NCBI GenBank assembly: GCA_016748015.1
Contig: JAAOMT010000512.1
Coordinates: forward strand, 78,263 to 142,262
Length of the DNA: 64,000 nt
Direction: 5' to 3'
DNA from: Geosiphon pyriformis
Lineage: Eukaryota; Glomeromycota; Glomeromycetes; Archaeosporales; Geosiphonaceae
Shown: in pieces, positions 44,412-56,311 of the stretch
Numbering within the stretch: position 1 is the stretch's first letter
Layout: every line of letters begins with the position of its first letter
The notes under the pieces: model-generated
Database searches by the model: none
Seen by the model: only the letters and a program-made list of their open reading frames with translations
Told to the model about the DNA's origin: nothing
Program-made: the position numbers and the translations under genes

Positions 44412-45289
44412 TGTTACAGGTAATTATTTCTGCTGTTGAATTAAATAACAAACCCATAACTTGGTGCTCAAAAGCTATTTCCATTGATGATGTTCTGTAA
44501 GTGTTGTATCTGAAGGTTTTGATGGAGTCCTTTGTATAACGAACAGAGATTCAATAGTGTTGATAATAGATGTATCTTTCCAAAAGTTTTCCCAATTTCT
44601 TTCTCAGCGTGATGGCCAGATTTAGTCTGGCAGTTGTGCCCTTCTGGTAAGCTATCCGATAATATATAAAATCCTACTCTTATTTCTGAGTCTTTTACCA
44701 GGCTATCCTTGACATCAATAACTCAGTGCTTAATCTCTTAATCAATTAGTATACAACAACAAAATCAAAGAAAGAAAAAAAATAAAATAAAATAAAGAAA
44801 ATAAAATAAGAAAATAGAGAAAATAAGCCAAGATAATTTGGTACATTAATATCTTGTCAATAGCCATGATCAAGAGCTATTGTTCCAGCATGGTTAAGTA
44901 TCAATTACTATTAACATGAAATGTTGATAGTGAAGAGTGGTTTTGAGATATGAAATATTTATTTATTTAATAATTTGTGTTTCTGGGCTAAGGATTCTGT
45001 TGTATCAATTCTGTCTTTTCTGTTTCTAACACTACTGTTATATATACATAATTGAGATTTCTCAATTCCTCAATTCTTCATGACAGGAATCCTGGAATTC
45101 TTGGAATCCTGCGATTCCTATGAGAGGAATCCTGGAATTCTGGAATCCTGCAATTTCTTGTCGGAGAATCCTGAAATTCCTGGAATCTTGCAATTCCTGA
45201 GAGAAATTCTGGAATTTCACATTTACTATGCCTACTTCTGATTGGCTAATAATTATGCTAATATATTTTCTATATTTCTATGAATAACA
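44412..45289 (-). repeat. 5' LTR of X2 (878 bp)
   Basis: TGTTACAG to GAATAACA. Near colinear with 35132-36006, mostly transitions. Contains the promoter layout described for X1, with the array at about 45083-45215. Confidence 0.9.
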
Positions 45290-46330
45290 GCATGCTAATA
45301 TGTTGGCCAATTCAGCTACAAGTTCGAATGTGGTGCTTTCTGTTTTGGTTAAAGAAATGTTTGTTAAGACTGGTAGAGTGGCAGTCTCTAATAATGTTTA
45401 GCATTTTGCTTGGGATGTTTTTAGGACTGTGAATCATGCTTGCTGGGAGGTTGGACCTGGTTCTGCTGTTATTGACAAAAATATGATTAGTAATGTGAAT
45501 TGGGTTTATACTGCTTCAGTCTGACACTTGAACTTACACATAGTAACTGGTTTTACCAGCAAGTCTACTGCTGATCTGTGCTTGTATTTTTTGAAAGCTC
45601 TGTATTGTCACCTGCCAGTTGCTGTGTAGAAGTGCTTGTATAACAGAGATTATCCGAATGTTTTGTGTCTTTATTGTGGAGAGGTGGAGAGCTCTAATCA
45701 CTCCTTTGTGTGTGCATTTGACTCTGAAGTCTGTAAGAATCTACTTGTCTCTCATCTGGCTAAGTGGTATGCTGTATTTGGTTTGGGTTTCTTTTTGTCT
45801 TAGATTTCACAAGTGCTTTCTTTGTGTACATCTGATGATGTATTATACACTATTTTGAACAAAGGCTTTTTGTTTAGAAATTGGTAATTAGAGGCTGTTT
45901 CTGTTTTAGATGATGCAAAATTTGCAAAAAGGGTTATTATTGACTTTGTTTGGGGTTTTTGTACTACTTATCATGTTAACATATGATTAGTTAGAGCCAA
46001 ATATAAAGTCTTTATGGAGAAAGGTGGTTTAGTTTCTTATGATGATACTGTTTTTCTTGTAACTTGAGGTCTGTCATCTTTGCTCTTGACTGGAATAGTT
46101 AGGTTGTTTGGAGTTGCTGAGGTTCTTGGCATTTGTTTTGGTTTTTGTAAACCATGCTGTTTTTTTTCTGGTGTTGATAATGTAGTGTCTGTTATAATAG
46201 ATTTGTAATATTGCTCTGATCAGTTTGAGTGGCTGGTCATGTGTAAAAAATGCATAATTTGTGTCTAGTTTAGATCACTTAGTTTGATGTATTGTGTTAG
46301 ATAACATTTGGGCCTCATTTATTAAATGTT
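45290..46330 (+). pseudogene. LINE F, RNase H end, zinc-finger domain and 3' tail
   Basis: Continues the frame left of X2: the RNase H end, then a domain with a C-x2-C-x7-H-x3-C finger (CLYCGEVESSNHSFVC near 45660-45710), SHLAKWYAVFGLGF, a hydrophobic C-terminal region and FEWLVMCKKC near the end. At least seven stops (TAG, TGA, TAA), mostly at Trp or Gln codons. The 3' end passes into TTAATAATAAAAAAT. Homologous to LINE G. Confidence 0.8.
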
Positions 46331-48113
46331 AATAATAAAAAATAAAAAATAAAAAATTGAACATAAAAATAACTCAAAAAATAATAATAATTTAAATAAC
46401 TTTATAAAATAAATTATAATATAATTAAATAATTATATAAAAAAATTATTAAAGTTTTTTAATTTAAAAAATTAATTAAAAATGGCTAAAAAAGTTAGAA
46501 AAAACAATTTCTAATAACATATTATTTTTATTACTTAAGACAACAATTAAATATCCAAAAAATATTTAAAAAAATAATAATACAATAAATAAAACATATT
46601 ATTAGAAAAAACAACTTAATAATTTACTTAAAAATAATATACTAAATATATTTAATATTTTACAAATACAATAAAATATTATTACATTTAATTATAAAAA
46701 TATTAACAATAAACCAACTGAAAAAAATAATTAATTTATAATTTAAAAAACTGAAAACAGAAAATTTTAATATTATAATAAAAAAAAGTACTTAAATTTA
46801 TTTATTTAAAAATCTAATAAATTTTGTTAAAACTTAATATTAAAAAAAATTTATTATTACTTATAAAATAAAACAAAAAAATAATAATAAATAAAAACAT
46901 AATATATTTAACTAATAATATAGTATAAATTATTTAAGTAAATAATATTAACAATTTCAAGAATATTAACAAAAATACTAAAAAATTTAGCAATAATTTA
47001 AGAAAAATTTAAAAATTACTAAAAATTCCAGGTATTTTTTTTTATAAAAATTTATGTATTTATAATAATAACTGTAAAAACAAAAAAAAACAAACAATTT
47101 TAATTCAACTTTTATTAAGTAATTTTAATAGTTAACAATCTAATATTTAAAATAAATACTTATTTAAATTAATTTTATTATTTAAATTATTTAATATTTT
47201 ATATTTATAAATTTATATTTATCTTGTTAAAATTTCAAGTTAATACTAATAGTATTAATACAATATTATTAACAATATTAAAACAAATACTCTTAATTAT
47301 TATTATTAATAAAATATTAATTTCTATTTTTATTATTTTTAATTTTTTAAGTTTTGTTTTTTGTTTATTAATTGGTTAAAAAAAAGTACTAAAATTATAA
47401 TATCAAAAATTATCTAATAAAAAATACAAAAAATAATATAAAAATAATCAAAAAACTAAAATTTTTTATTAAAAAGATAAAAAACATTAGAATAAACTAA
47501 TTACTATATTAAAAAAATTAATTAAATATTATTTACTATTATTATTAAATTTTTGTTTATTATACAAAAAACTCAATTATAAAAATTTTTAAATATTCCA
47601 AAACTTTCAGATTATAATTAAAATTAAAAAGACTAACTTATAGAATAATATACTAATTCATAATTTATAATAACATAAAACTGGTTTAATTTTTTACTTA
47701 ATTTGTTTTAGTTATAAATTTAATATTAATACAATATTTAAAAAATTGTTGATTTTATACAAAAAAAAATCATAATAAATTTATTACAGCAAAAAAAGAA
47801 AAATTTTATTTTAAATTAAACTATTATGAATTTTAAATTATCTGTTAATTCAAAATTAATTATAATATAATTAACTCTGTTATTATAAATTCTATTAAAA
47901 AACTTAATAAATCTGCTATATATTTTAATTCTATGCAAACTGGTTTAAAAATAAAACCAATTAACTAAATTATATGTTTTGTATATATTTTATAAAAACA
48001 ATTATAATTTTTGGTTTTTTTTAAAGTATTTTTACAATTAATTTTACTGCAAAAATTGGTAAAAATAAAGATATATTTTTTAATATTAAAAATTTTTTCT
48101 TTTAAAATACATT
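46331..48113. other. AT-only stretch Q (inverted homologue of P)
   Basis: About 1.8 kb, almost pure A/T. Its reverse complement aligns with 33.9-35.0 kb of stretch P over several hundred bases with short indels. No gene seen. P and Q together with LINE tails E and G form large imperfect inverted arms around LINE F and X2. Confidence 0.6.
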
Positions 48114-48143
48114 TTATTATTATTATTATTATTATTATTAACA

Positions 48144-48700
48144 AGTACAGCCCAATCACTACCTAAGTACATAAAATCAAATAAGATTCTAAATTAAGCA
48201 TGGCTCATGCCTTTTCTACATGTGACCAGATATTCGGCTCAATTAAGGCAGCACTACACACTTACAGAATCTGTTAAAAGAATATTATACAAGGAACCGA
48301 ACTCCAATCCAGCAAGATAGAGACACAAACCAAAACTTACATAAATACCCAATCTGATACCAAAACTATGGACAACATCAACAGCCCAGACATCTAACAA
48401 ACCAGCAACTGAAAGCACCACAGATCTATCCTGTGGTAGGAGATTGTGCTTCTCATAAAAGGCCTTCAATTTGGCTGCAGACAACTATACACTCAATTTA
48501 TGACTTTCTACAAGACTGCAAACCAACTTGACAATTATATGGCCACCAGAATCAGAGCCAAGGCACTGAATAGCATCAGCAGTCCAGCTTTTCAACACAA
48601 ATCTCTTGGCCAACAACATATATAATTCACTAAATAACTTAGCTTCATGCAGAAAATGTTCTATTCTACTCTCCACAATGGATTCACCAGCCATCTCACC
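48144..48700 (-). pseudogene. LINE G C-terminal domain and 3' end
   Basis: Two open pieces in sequence, 48694-48485 (MAGESIVESRIEHFLHEAK onward) and 48484-48254 (MSAAKLKAFYEKHNLLPQDR onward), split by one stop. This conserved region of unknown function follows the finger and also occurs in LINE F (45730-46190). Confidence 0.65.
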
Positions 48701-49685
48701 CTATATTTTGCTAATATACAATAGTATAGATTTTTTGGTATTGTCGTCATACTTACACAGAAATATGTGATCAGAGTCCTTAACTATTCTACACCTGATG
48801 CATCTCACACTAGGATATCTGGGATTGTACAGCTTTTTCTTCACAGCAACTGGCAAGTGGTAATACAGAGATTTCATAAGATAAGACCACCAGAGTAGCC
48901 GAAAATGAATTGGTATAACTGAAGCAGATTCTACCATCAGAGTGCCAAACACTAAACAACTTGGGCATGTCAACATCATCAGCAACATCAACATCAATGA
49001 TGCTGGCACCACAACCAGATTCTCAACTGACAAAATTGATGGCATCAAATAAACCTTTGACAAAATGACATGCATTCTCAGAAACAGGCCTGTTTTCAAT
49101 CCTAAGAAAACAAAATAGTACATCCAAGGCCAGTATAGATTCAGATAGAACTGCCACATTAGCAAAAAAATCTGCTCGGTCATTTTTGACAATGCTTGAA
49201 TGTCCTTTGACTTTCTTCCACATGACTGACAGATTCTTTTTTGAAACAACTTGATGAATATACTCTTTCTCAATCCAACATTTGTGGCAAAAATCAGGAC
49301 TAGAGACACCCATATCAAACTTACATATATCCAGTACTGCTTAACTGTCTGTGAATAATATAATCATACTAGAGACAAGTATACACTTTAATGCCAAAGT
49401 GATGGCTTGCAGCTCTACTAGTGTTGAGGACAATAGGCCAGAAACTTTCACACCAATACTAACATTGGCTTTAGGAAAATAAGCAGCAGTGCCACCATAG
49501 GCACCAATAGAACCCAAACTCTTAACAAACCCATCAGTATAAACTACAATGGATCCACACTTAAAGGCCACCAACTGCTCAGAAACAAAACTAACGTTAT
49601 AAGAGAAATTGGCAGGAATAGAACAAGGCACCACAGACACTCCATTGCCCAAACCACCAGTTTCAACAAAATTAGTAACAGACAC
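48701..49685 (-). pseudogene. LINE G RNase H and CCHC finger
   Basis: RNase H keeps all four acidic residues of the DEDD set: VYTDG, VELQAI, LFTDS and NDRADFF. One stop at about 49338 and a frameshift near 49050 break the frame. Downstream is the finger CIRCRIVKDSDHIFLC (C-x2-C-x7-H-x3-C, near 48770-48820). RNase H would remove the RNA template after target-primed reverse transcription. Confidence 0.8.
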
Positions 49686-50006
49686 AAATCAGATAGGAAT
49701 CAAACCTCTTGGGTCGAGTCTCTTCTATCTAAGAAAAGTGTTCCAAGTGAAGCACACACCATAATAATTCAACAGTTGGTTGGCAAAAATAAGGCCATAT
49801 TTTCTAAGAAAATTCTTAATACTCAGATAACTATTCAGGCCCAGTATATTCAAGATTAACACACCTTTTCCAGCCCAAAAAACATTAAAAAAAGCACCAC
49901 CCAAAGAGATCTTGCACAAAGCAAAAACATGTATAGCACCAGCTAAAAAACAATCCAAAGGACTGACAAGTAATATAACTGGAAAACAGAAAGAGTGTTG
50001 GAGCAT

Positions 50007-51300
50007 TCAACTAGTAGCCTGTAAGTCCATTGCTCTGTGGTCAAAAAATTTGCCAAGAATCCTACTAATATTACTAAAATTGATCAGGTTGGCCAGCATA
50101 CTCTCAGAAAGCACCTGTTTGAAACACTTCAGGCCATACAGTTTAGGATAATACAGTGCTGCACTAAAAAAGTCTCTAGGCAAATTTGCTTTGAACTTAA
50201 GTCTTTTTTTCACAAAATTGTCCTATTTTTTACAAACACTCCTAGATACAAAGCTAAATTAAAGTCTGTAACAAATGATAGGCTGCAAAACAGCAGAAAC
50301 CAAATACAAAAATTGCTTCTCAATAATAGTCTTTCTCAATACCACATTCAAAAAAAATTTTACATCATTATAGACTTTGGCTAAACTTGGCTTAGAAAAA
50401 TCCTTAGTTGACAATAAAATTCTCAAATAATAATGAGATTTGCTTCTTTTGGCTACTGAAATTCCTGACTCACTGATGAAAAGTTTAGGCTTTTTAACAC
50501 CTTGGTTGATGGGAATAGTGACAGTCTTCTCAGTATTTATTGCAATGTTATTAATAGAAAAAAATTCATTGGCTATGTTCAGGATATTTTGCATTGCTGT
50601 TAAACAATTTTCAACCCAGATTGTGTCATTAACAAAAGCACCTGTGACAAAAAATAAGGTTCTGTCATTGTTGGGGTCAGGTTTTCCAGACTTAATATAA
50701 AATTTTGAACACATATGGTAGCCATATAATTGTTCATGCCTTTTGACTTCACAGAGCAGCAGGTCATAGAAGATATACTATAGCAGTAGAGAAAATACTT
50801 CCCCTTGATCTAGGCTATCATGCACAATGTAATTATCAGACAAACCAAAATTTATCATGACTTGATTGTATCTACTATTGTGAATACTACCAAAGAAATT
50901 AATGAAACAGGAACACATTTTGATCCTGACCAGACTATTGAGCAATGAAACCACCTAATAGAATCATAGGCCTTGTACATATCCTAAAGCACCAACTATA
51001 ATTCTCTGTTTTTCTCTAAAGCATTTTTGATAATCAAGCCAATAGCAAAAATAGAAAATTGTGTAGAAGTGCTTTTTAACACTAAGAAATTGTTGCCATG
51101 CAAAACGTTGAACTTGCTGCAAGCCAAAGATATTCTGTTCGAAAGAATTTTAGACAAGATTTTTCAGGCAGTTTCAATCAGCGCTATCAGCTTAGTATTG
51201 GTGAGAGTGTCTTCTCAATCATAAGGTTTAGGAATTATGGAAACTCAGAATCTCTTTTATTGTGTAGAAACTCCCTCCAGATATTAAACATCTATTGAAA
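50007..51300 (-). pseudogene. LINE G reverse transcriptase, C-terminal half
   Basis: Recognisable blocks are DSLDQGEVFSLLL (near 50810) and the catalytic strand AFVNDTIWV (near 50625), where the expected F/Y-x-D-D is VND: the first Asp is Asn. FSINNIAINTEKTVTIPIN follows. Frames change near 50740 and 50260. Region 49725-50213 carries the thumb and linker to RNase H. Confidence 0.8.
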
Positions 51301-51310
51301 ATGCACAAAA

Positions 51311-52564
51311 GACTATTGAGAACCGAATACATTAAATTTATTATAAGCAATTAATATTTAATTAAATAATATTTTTAACAAAACTTTTTAATAGTTTTAA
51401 TAAATATAATTAGATAAATATTAAACAAAATTTTTTTTTAATTATAAAATTTTAAGATTATTAATATTTAAATATTTTTTATTAAATAAGAACAGATTTT
51501 AAAATCAAGCAAAATTTTAATAAAACCAAAAACAAATTAATAATATATTTATTATAATATTTTTAAAACTTATTTAAAATACCAAATAAATTTATAGTTT
51601 TTTTTATTAAAAAAAGTTTTTATTATTTTCAAAAGCTTATTTAATTTAATTTTATCTATAATTATAACAAAAATATTATTATTTAAACTTTAATAAAGTT
51701 TGATTTTAAGAAAAAAATTAAATTATTAAATAAAAATTAAATTATTAAAAACATAAAATTACTTTTATGTTTTTTGTTATTAAGTAATATATATTATTAA
51801 TTTACATTTTATTATCTATTATTTTACCAAATTATTAATTATTTAATTAAAATATTTTTTGTATTAACTAAAATTAGACTTTTTAGAATATAATAATATA
51901 AAAATATATATATAAATAAAATAATTCAATGATTTTTTGTTTTTTTCTTTATTTTTTTAATTTGTTTATGTTTTTTGTATTTGGTTTTTGATTTTTTTTT
52001 TTACAGATTGTAAATACTATTATTTAGTATAAATTTAATTTTTTTATAAATTATTTTTAAAGTTTTAACCAATAATTTTTTTGTTAAATATGTAAAATAT
52101 TTTAATAATTTTTAATAAAAGTCTATATTAACTTTATTTATATTTTTTTAAATAATAGTTAATTTAATATTAAATATAATAAACAAAATTGTTTTTTACT
52201 AAGTTTTTCTGTAATAATTACAAAAAATACATTAATTATATTTATTTTAAAATTAATTTATAATATATATTATAATAGATAATAATTGAAATTTATTTAT
52301 TAAATAATTAAATTAAATAATTAAATAATTAAATAAAATTTAATTAAATATATATTATTTTAAATAAATAAACACATTATTATTTACTATTAAATTAAAA
52401 AATTAATTGATAAAACAAATAATATTAAAAATGTGTTTTATAATATTTTTAAATTATTTGAATTTTTACATGAATTGCCTAAATTTTAATTATTAAAAAT
52501 TTCAGATTTAATGCATATAATTTACATACAACATTTATAAATGAATGCTAATTTTGTTTAAGAT

Positions 52565-52622
<58 letters not shown>

Positions 52623-52640
52623 TATTTAAAAATAAATAAT
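51311..52640. other. AT-only stretch R with (AAT)n end
   Basis: About 1.3 kb of nearly pure A/T upstream (in LINE sense) of LINE G, ending in a pure (AAT)n run at 52566-52621. Short segments (TTTTAACCAATAATTT near 52065) resemble P (TTTTAACTAATAATTT near 33831), so it may be a third copy of the same element, but base bias makes this weak. Confidence 0.4.
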
Positions 52641-54980
52641 TATTAGATAACTAAAAATAATTAAATAATAAATAATAAATAATAAATAATTGAATAAATA
52701 TGATAAAATCATAAAAAATAGATATCAATATTTTTATTGAAATCGAAAAAATTCCCAAATTTTCTGGATTTTTATTTTAAAAAAAAATTCTAGAATCCTG
52801 AATATTGAAAAAAAAACACAACCAATTAACCAACTAACCAAATAATCAATCAAGTAATTCTAAATAGAACTAAGAAGAATTATTAAATCGATTTCAATTA
52901 TAATAAGGCTTGTTCTGGCCCTTTTTATTTTCACAACAAATAATTGTAATAGATTTCAATATTCATTTTCCTCATCGTATCTTTCGAAAAATATTCAACG
53001 GGGAAACGATTTCGCAAATAAAATGATTAAGGGGGTTAAAAAAGATAGTATCTGGGCCTCAAAAAAAAAATTTGCCCAAGATTTTTGTGTTTAAGGTTTT
53101 TTTTTTTTTTTTTTTAACAAAAAAAAGTTGTATCGAGGCAAACTAGGAAATCGATGATTCTTTAAGACTGAATATTTTTAGCTTAGAATTTATATAAAGG
53201 ATGAAGTGTTTTTTCTAGCAATAAAATTATTCAAAAGTTTTTTATCACAGGATTTGACAGATTTTAACAAAGCTAAGCTTTATTAAATTTGGGGCAAGCA
53301 AAAAGAAATGGGTATGCATGATTATCTTGGCATATCTTCACAACCTATCGTTGGCATGGTTAATTTGATCTAGTTAGAAAAAGATTACAGATAATTTCGA
53401 CTATACCACAAACCGTACAAGATCTTCAATAATGATGGAGATTTCGTAAGCTGACTTAACCTGTGAAGTAAACGTAAAAGGTTTAGATTAGATTTTTTTA
53501 ACGCCCATATGGTGACAGAAAATGAGATCATATAAGGTGTATAAGGAAAAAATGGAAGTTTATAGATAATTTAAGGAAAGTTCAAGGAACAAGAAAATTA
53601 TTATTATTATTATTTATATTTTTATTATTAATCAATTACATGTACGATCATTAACAATATTAAATATTTTTAGCCAATGAAAAAAAGGCGAGATGCAAAA
53701 GTATCATATTTAATATAGGAAAAAGATTTTTTTTTTTTGAATTTGAATTCAGTTTTTGATTTAAATTTGCTCAGGACCAATATTATTTGAAAAAAAAAAT
53801 TTATTTTTTATTTTTTTGATAGCAGAAAAATCTTTCAAAAAAAAAAAAGAAAAGAAAAGAAAAAGAAAAAGAAAAAGAAAAAGAAAAAGAAAAAGAAAAA
53901 AGAAAAAAGAAAAAATTAAAATATCCATGAATTAAAAACAATCAAGAACTTTTAATTTCAAAGGCGTCATAAAAATGTGATCAAGTGGATGGATGGATGG
54001 ATGGATGGATTTGCGAAGAGATTTCAAATCATAAAGGTTCTTTTGCATATATATATAAATGTATATATTTTTTAAGAATCATCTTTAAAAATCAAAAGGG
54101 AAATCCTTTTGATACGTATGATTACATGTTATATCATGAAATAATATTTTAATAAATTTAATAAATTTTATTTTTTATTTAATGGATTAATTTTTTTGAT
54201 TCGTTATCCTAATTAAACGATCTTGATAGCTTTCTCGTTCAATTCACAGCCATTAATATGATAAGCTCATTTTGTTGTAACTTGGTAGTATAAATAAGGG
54301 TGTTTAACAATAGGCTTCTATTCATTCATTCAATGAGGTTTCAAGGTTTTAATGAAAGATGATATAATTGATGATGGGTGAGACAAAGAAAATAATGATG
54401 GGTGAAACAAAGAAAATGATGACTAAAAATAGTTTGAGAAAAAAGTGATTAAATAAATTTCAATGGTGAGAGAGAAGTGTCAAAAAGTTGAAAAAAGATT
54501 AAAGGGTGAAATGGTGAAACTTTAAAAAAAAAAAAAAAAAAAAATTTGATCGTTTGTTTACACTCTAGAAAACCAAAAACAACATGGTTTTTCAAAGAGC
54601 GGAAAAATAAAACATCTCGTTTATTTCGCTAATTTTTATTATAAATTGAATTATTATTATTATTAAAGTTTGAAATATAACACATGATGATTAGAATTAG
54701 AATTAGAATTAGAATTAGAATTACAATTAGAATTACAATTACAATTAAAATTACAATTACAATTACAATTGAAAATTGAAAATTGAATTTAAATTTAAAT
54801 TAATCCCAATTAGGATTATTGTAGACTTTCGTAAACCAGTTTTTGGGAAAAAAGAAAAATTTACAACGGTGTCATGGGATGTTTTTTTAGCTAATATATT
54901 GGTTTTTTAAACCGGTAAACAAACAAACTTTGTGTTCATTGTTCGACGAGAATCCTGTTCTGTTAATGGGTTTGTAGTTG

Positions 54981-55034
<54 letters not shown>

Positions 55035-55400
55035 ATAGTAGTGATAGTAGTGGTCGTAATAATAGTTATAGTGATTAGTGGTAGTAGTTGTTTCGATTGG
55101 GTTGAAATTAAAGAAATCAATTACGATGATCAAAATTTTTCTTTTTTAAAAGTCCTATCTAAACAAGTTTTAATGATTTAAAAAATCTGTTTTTCCCTAA
55201 TAAGTTAACTAAAATTTTTTTTTTGATTAGGTAAAAAGATTCAATACAAACAAAATGATTACCAAATCATGGTATCAATTCGGAACCTTATTAGGAAATC
55301 ATAATTTTACACAAATTTTACCAAATCTTGCATGAATGACACATTTAATCAATATAGCCAAGCATAGCATTTTTGATAAATAATATCACATCATTTTTTT
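52641..55400. other. Intergenic stretch with microsatellites, no gene seen
   Basis: Base composition becomes less extreme here and no retroelement coding is visible. Simple repeats: A/G-rich (AAAAAG)n at about 53838-53916, (GGAT)n at 53986-54010, (AGAATT/ACAATT)n at about 54690-54775, (AGT)n at 54977-55038. Open frames are short or translate the repeats. I see no RNA gene. Confidence 0.6.
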
Positions 55401-55533
55401 TAATAAACGTCTGGTATGATAAAAAAATTTTTATTGAGCAATGATAATTTGCCAATTGAATCATATGAAAAACGAAAATATTTGTTGTCTAGAAAAAATA
55501 ATAGAAAAAAAGGTTCATATTATTTTTTCTACC

Positions 55534-55682
55534 CACCCTACCCTAACCCTAACCCTAACCCTAACCCTAACCCTAACCTACCCTACCCTACCCTACCCTA
55601 CCCTACCCTATCCTACCCTACCCTACCCTATCCTACCCTACCCTACCCTACCCTACCCTACCTTACCTTACCTTACCCTAAA
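55534..55682. repeat. Interstitial telomere-like repeat tract
   Basis: About six perfect CCCTAA units at 55541-55579 continue into about 20 units of CCCTA and variants (TCCTA, CCTTA). CCCTAA is the C-strand of the TTAGGG telomere repeat common in fungi. The orientation equals that of a left chromosome end. Confidence 0.8.
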
Positions 55683-55699
55683 CAACTCCCTAAAAACAG

Positions 55700-56234
55700 A
55701 ACAAGAAAAATTTTTTAATTTATTATGTTTCTTCTTTGAACAACTATTAGAAATCGTTTTTATTGAAAGTTCCAGACCAACTAATTTAAATTAATTAATT
55801 AAATAAATGTTCTACCGAATATATATATATATTTATAAATGGTTTTACCCATTTTGAGAATTCTTGATAATGATCATCATGATGATCATGATGACATGTG
55901 TACCACCTTTTGTGTTTTCTTGTCCTGTCCTACTAAAACTCCAATACCTATAACCTATAACCTGTAACCTGGTAACCTGTAACCTGTCAGGGTTGTGAAA
56001 AACAAATATTACGAGTGGGTCTCGCGGACAATAACAAATAACAATTAAAATAAATTAAGCGAGGTCGCTCTGTTTTAAAATCCGGGATTTGTAAAACGTA
56101 AAGTGAATGTGAATGTGATATTTAACGTTTTAACCCTCGATTATTATTATACAAAAATTTTAATCCTCGGTTTTTTTATTTTAGTATTTATGATGATTAT
56201 GATTATGATTATGGTTATTATGATTATGATTATG

Positions 56235-56311
<77 letters not shown>

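Larger units (their letters stand above)
35132..45289 (-). mobile_element. Complete Ty3-type retrotransposon X2 (family 1, 10,158 bp)
   Basis: LTRs of 875 and 878 bp flank the same gene order as X1. Gag core, protease, Cys-rich module, dUTPase and RT fragments from 43610 down to 38679 all lie in one reading frame, broken only by stop codons, showing an ancestral single Gag-Pol ORF. Active sites are mostly intact (protease DSG, RT YLDD, integrase first Asp). A perfect 4-bp duplication flanks it. Probably the most useful copy for describing the family, though still dead. Confidence 0.95.
48114..51310 (-). mobile_element. LINE G, 5'-truncated non-LTR retrotransposon
   Basis: Minus-strand order: RT (from about 51300), RNase H, CCHC finger, C-terminal hydrophobic domain, 3' tail ending in a (TAA)n run at 48114-48143. 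The 5' half (endonuclease and RT N-terminus) is absent, as is usual for LINE copies. The TAA-repeat tail recalls I-type LINEs that also carry RNase H. Homologous to E and F. Several frameshifts and stops. Confidence 0.85.

Noticed and set aside
55534-55682. True chromosome end
   Set aside because: Unique sequence continues on both sides; the tract is short and degenerate.
55416-55794. ORFs encoding Pro-Asn and Leu-Pro-Tyr-Pro repeats
   Set aside because: They are translations of the CCCTAA/CCCTA tract, with no start context or homologue; treated as repeat, not gene.
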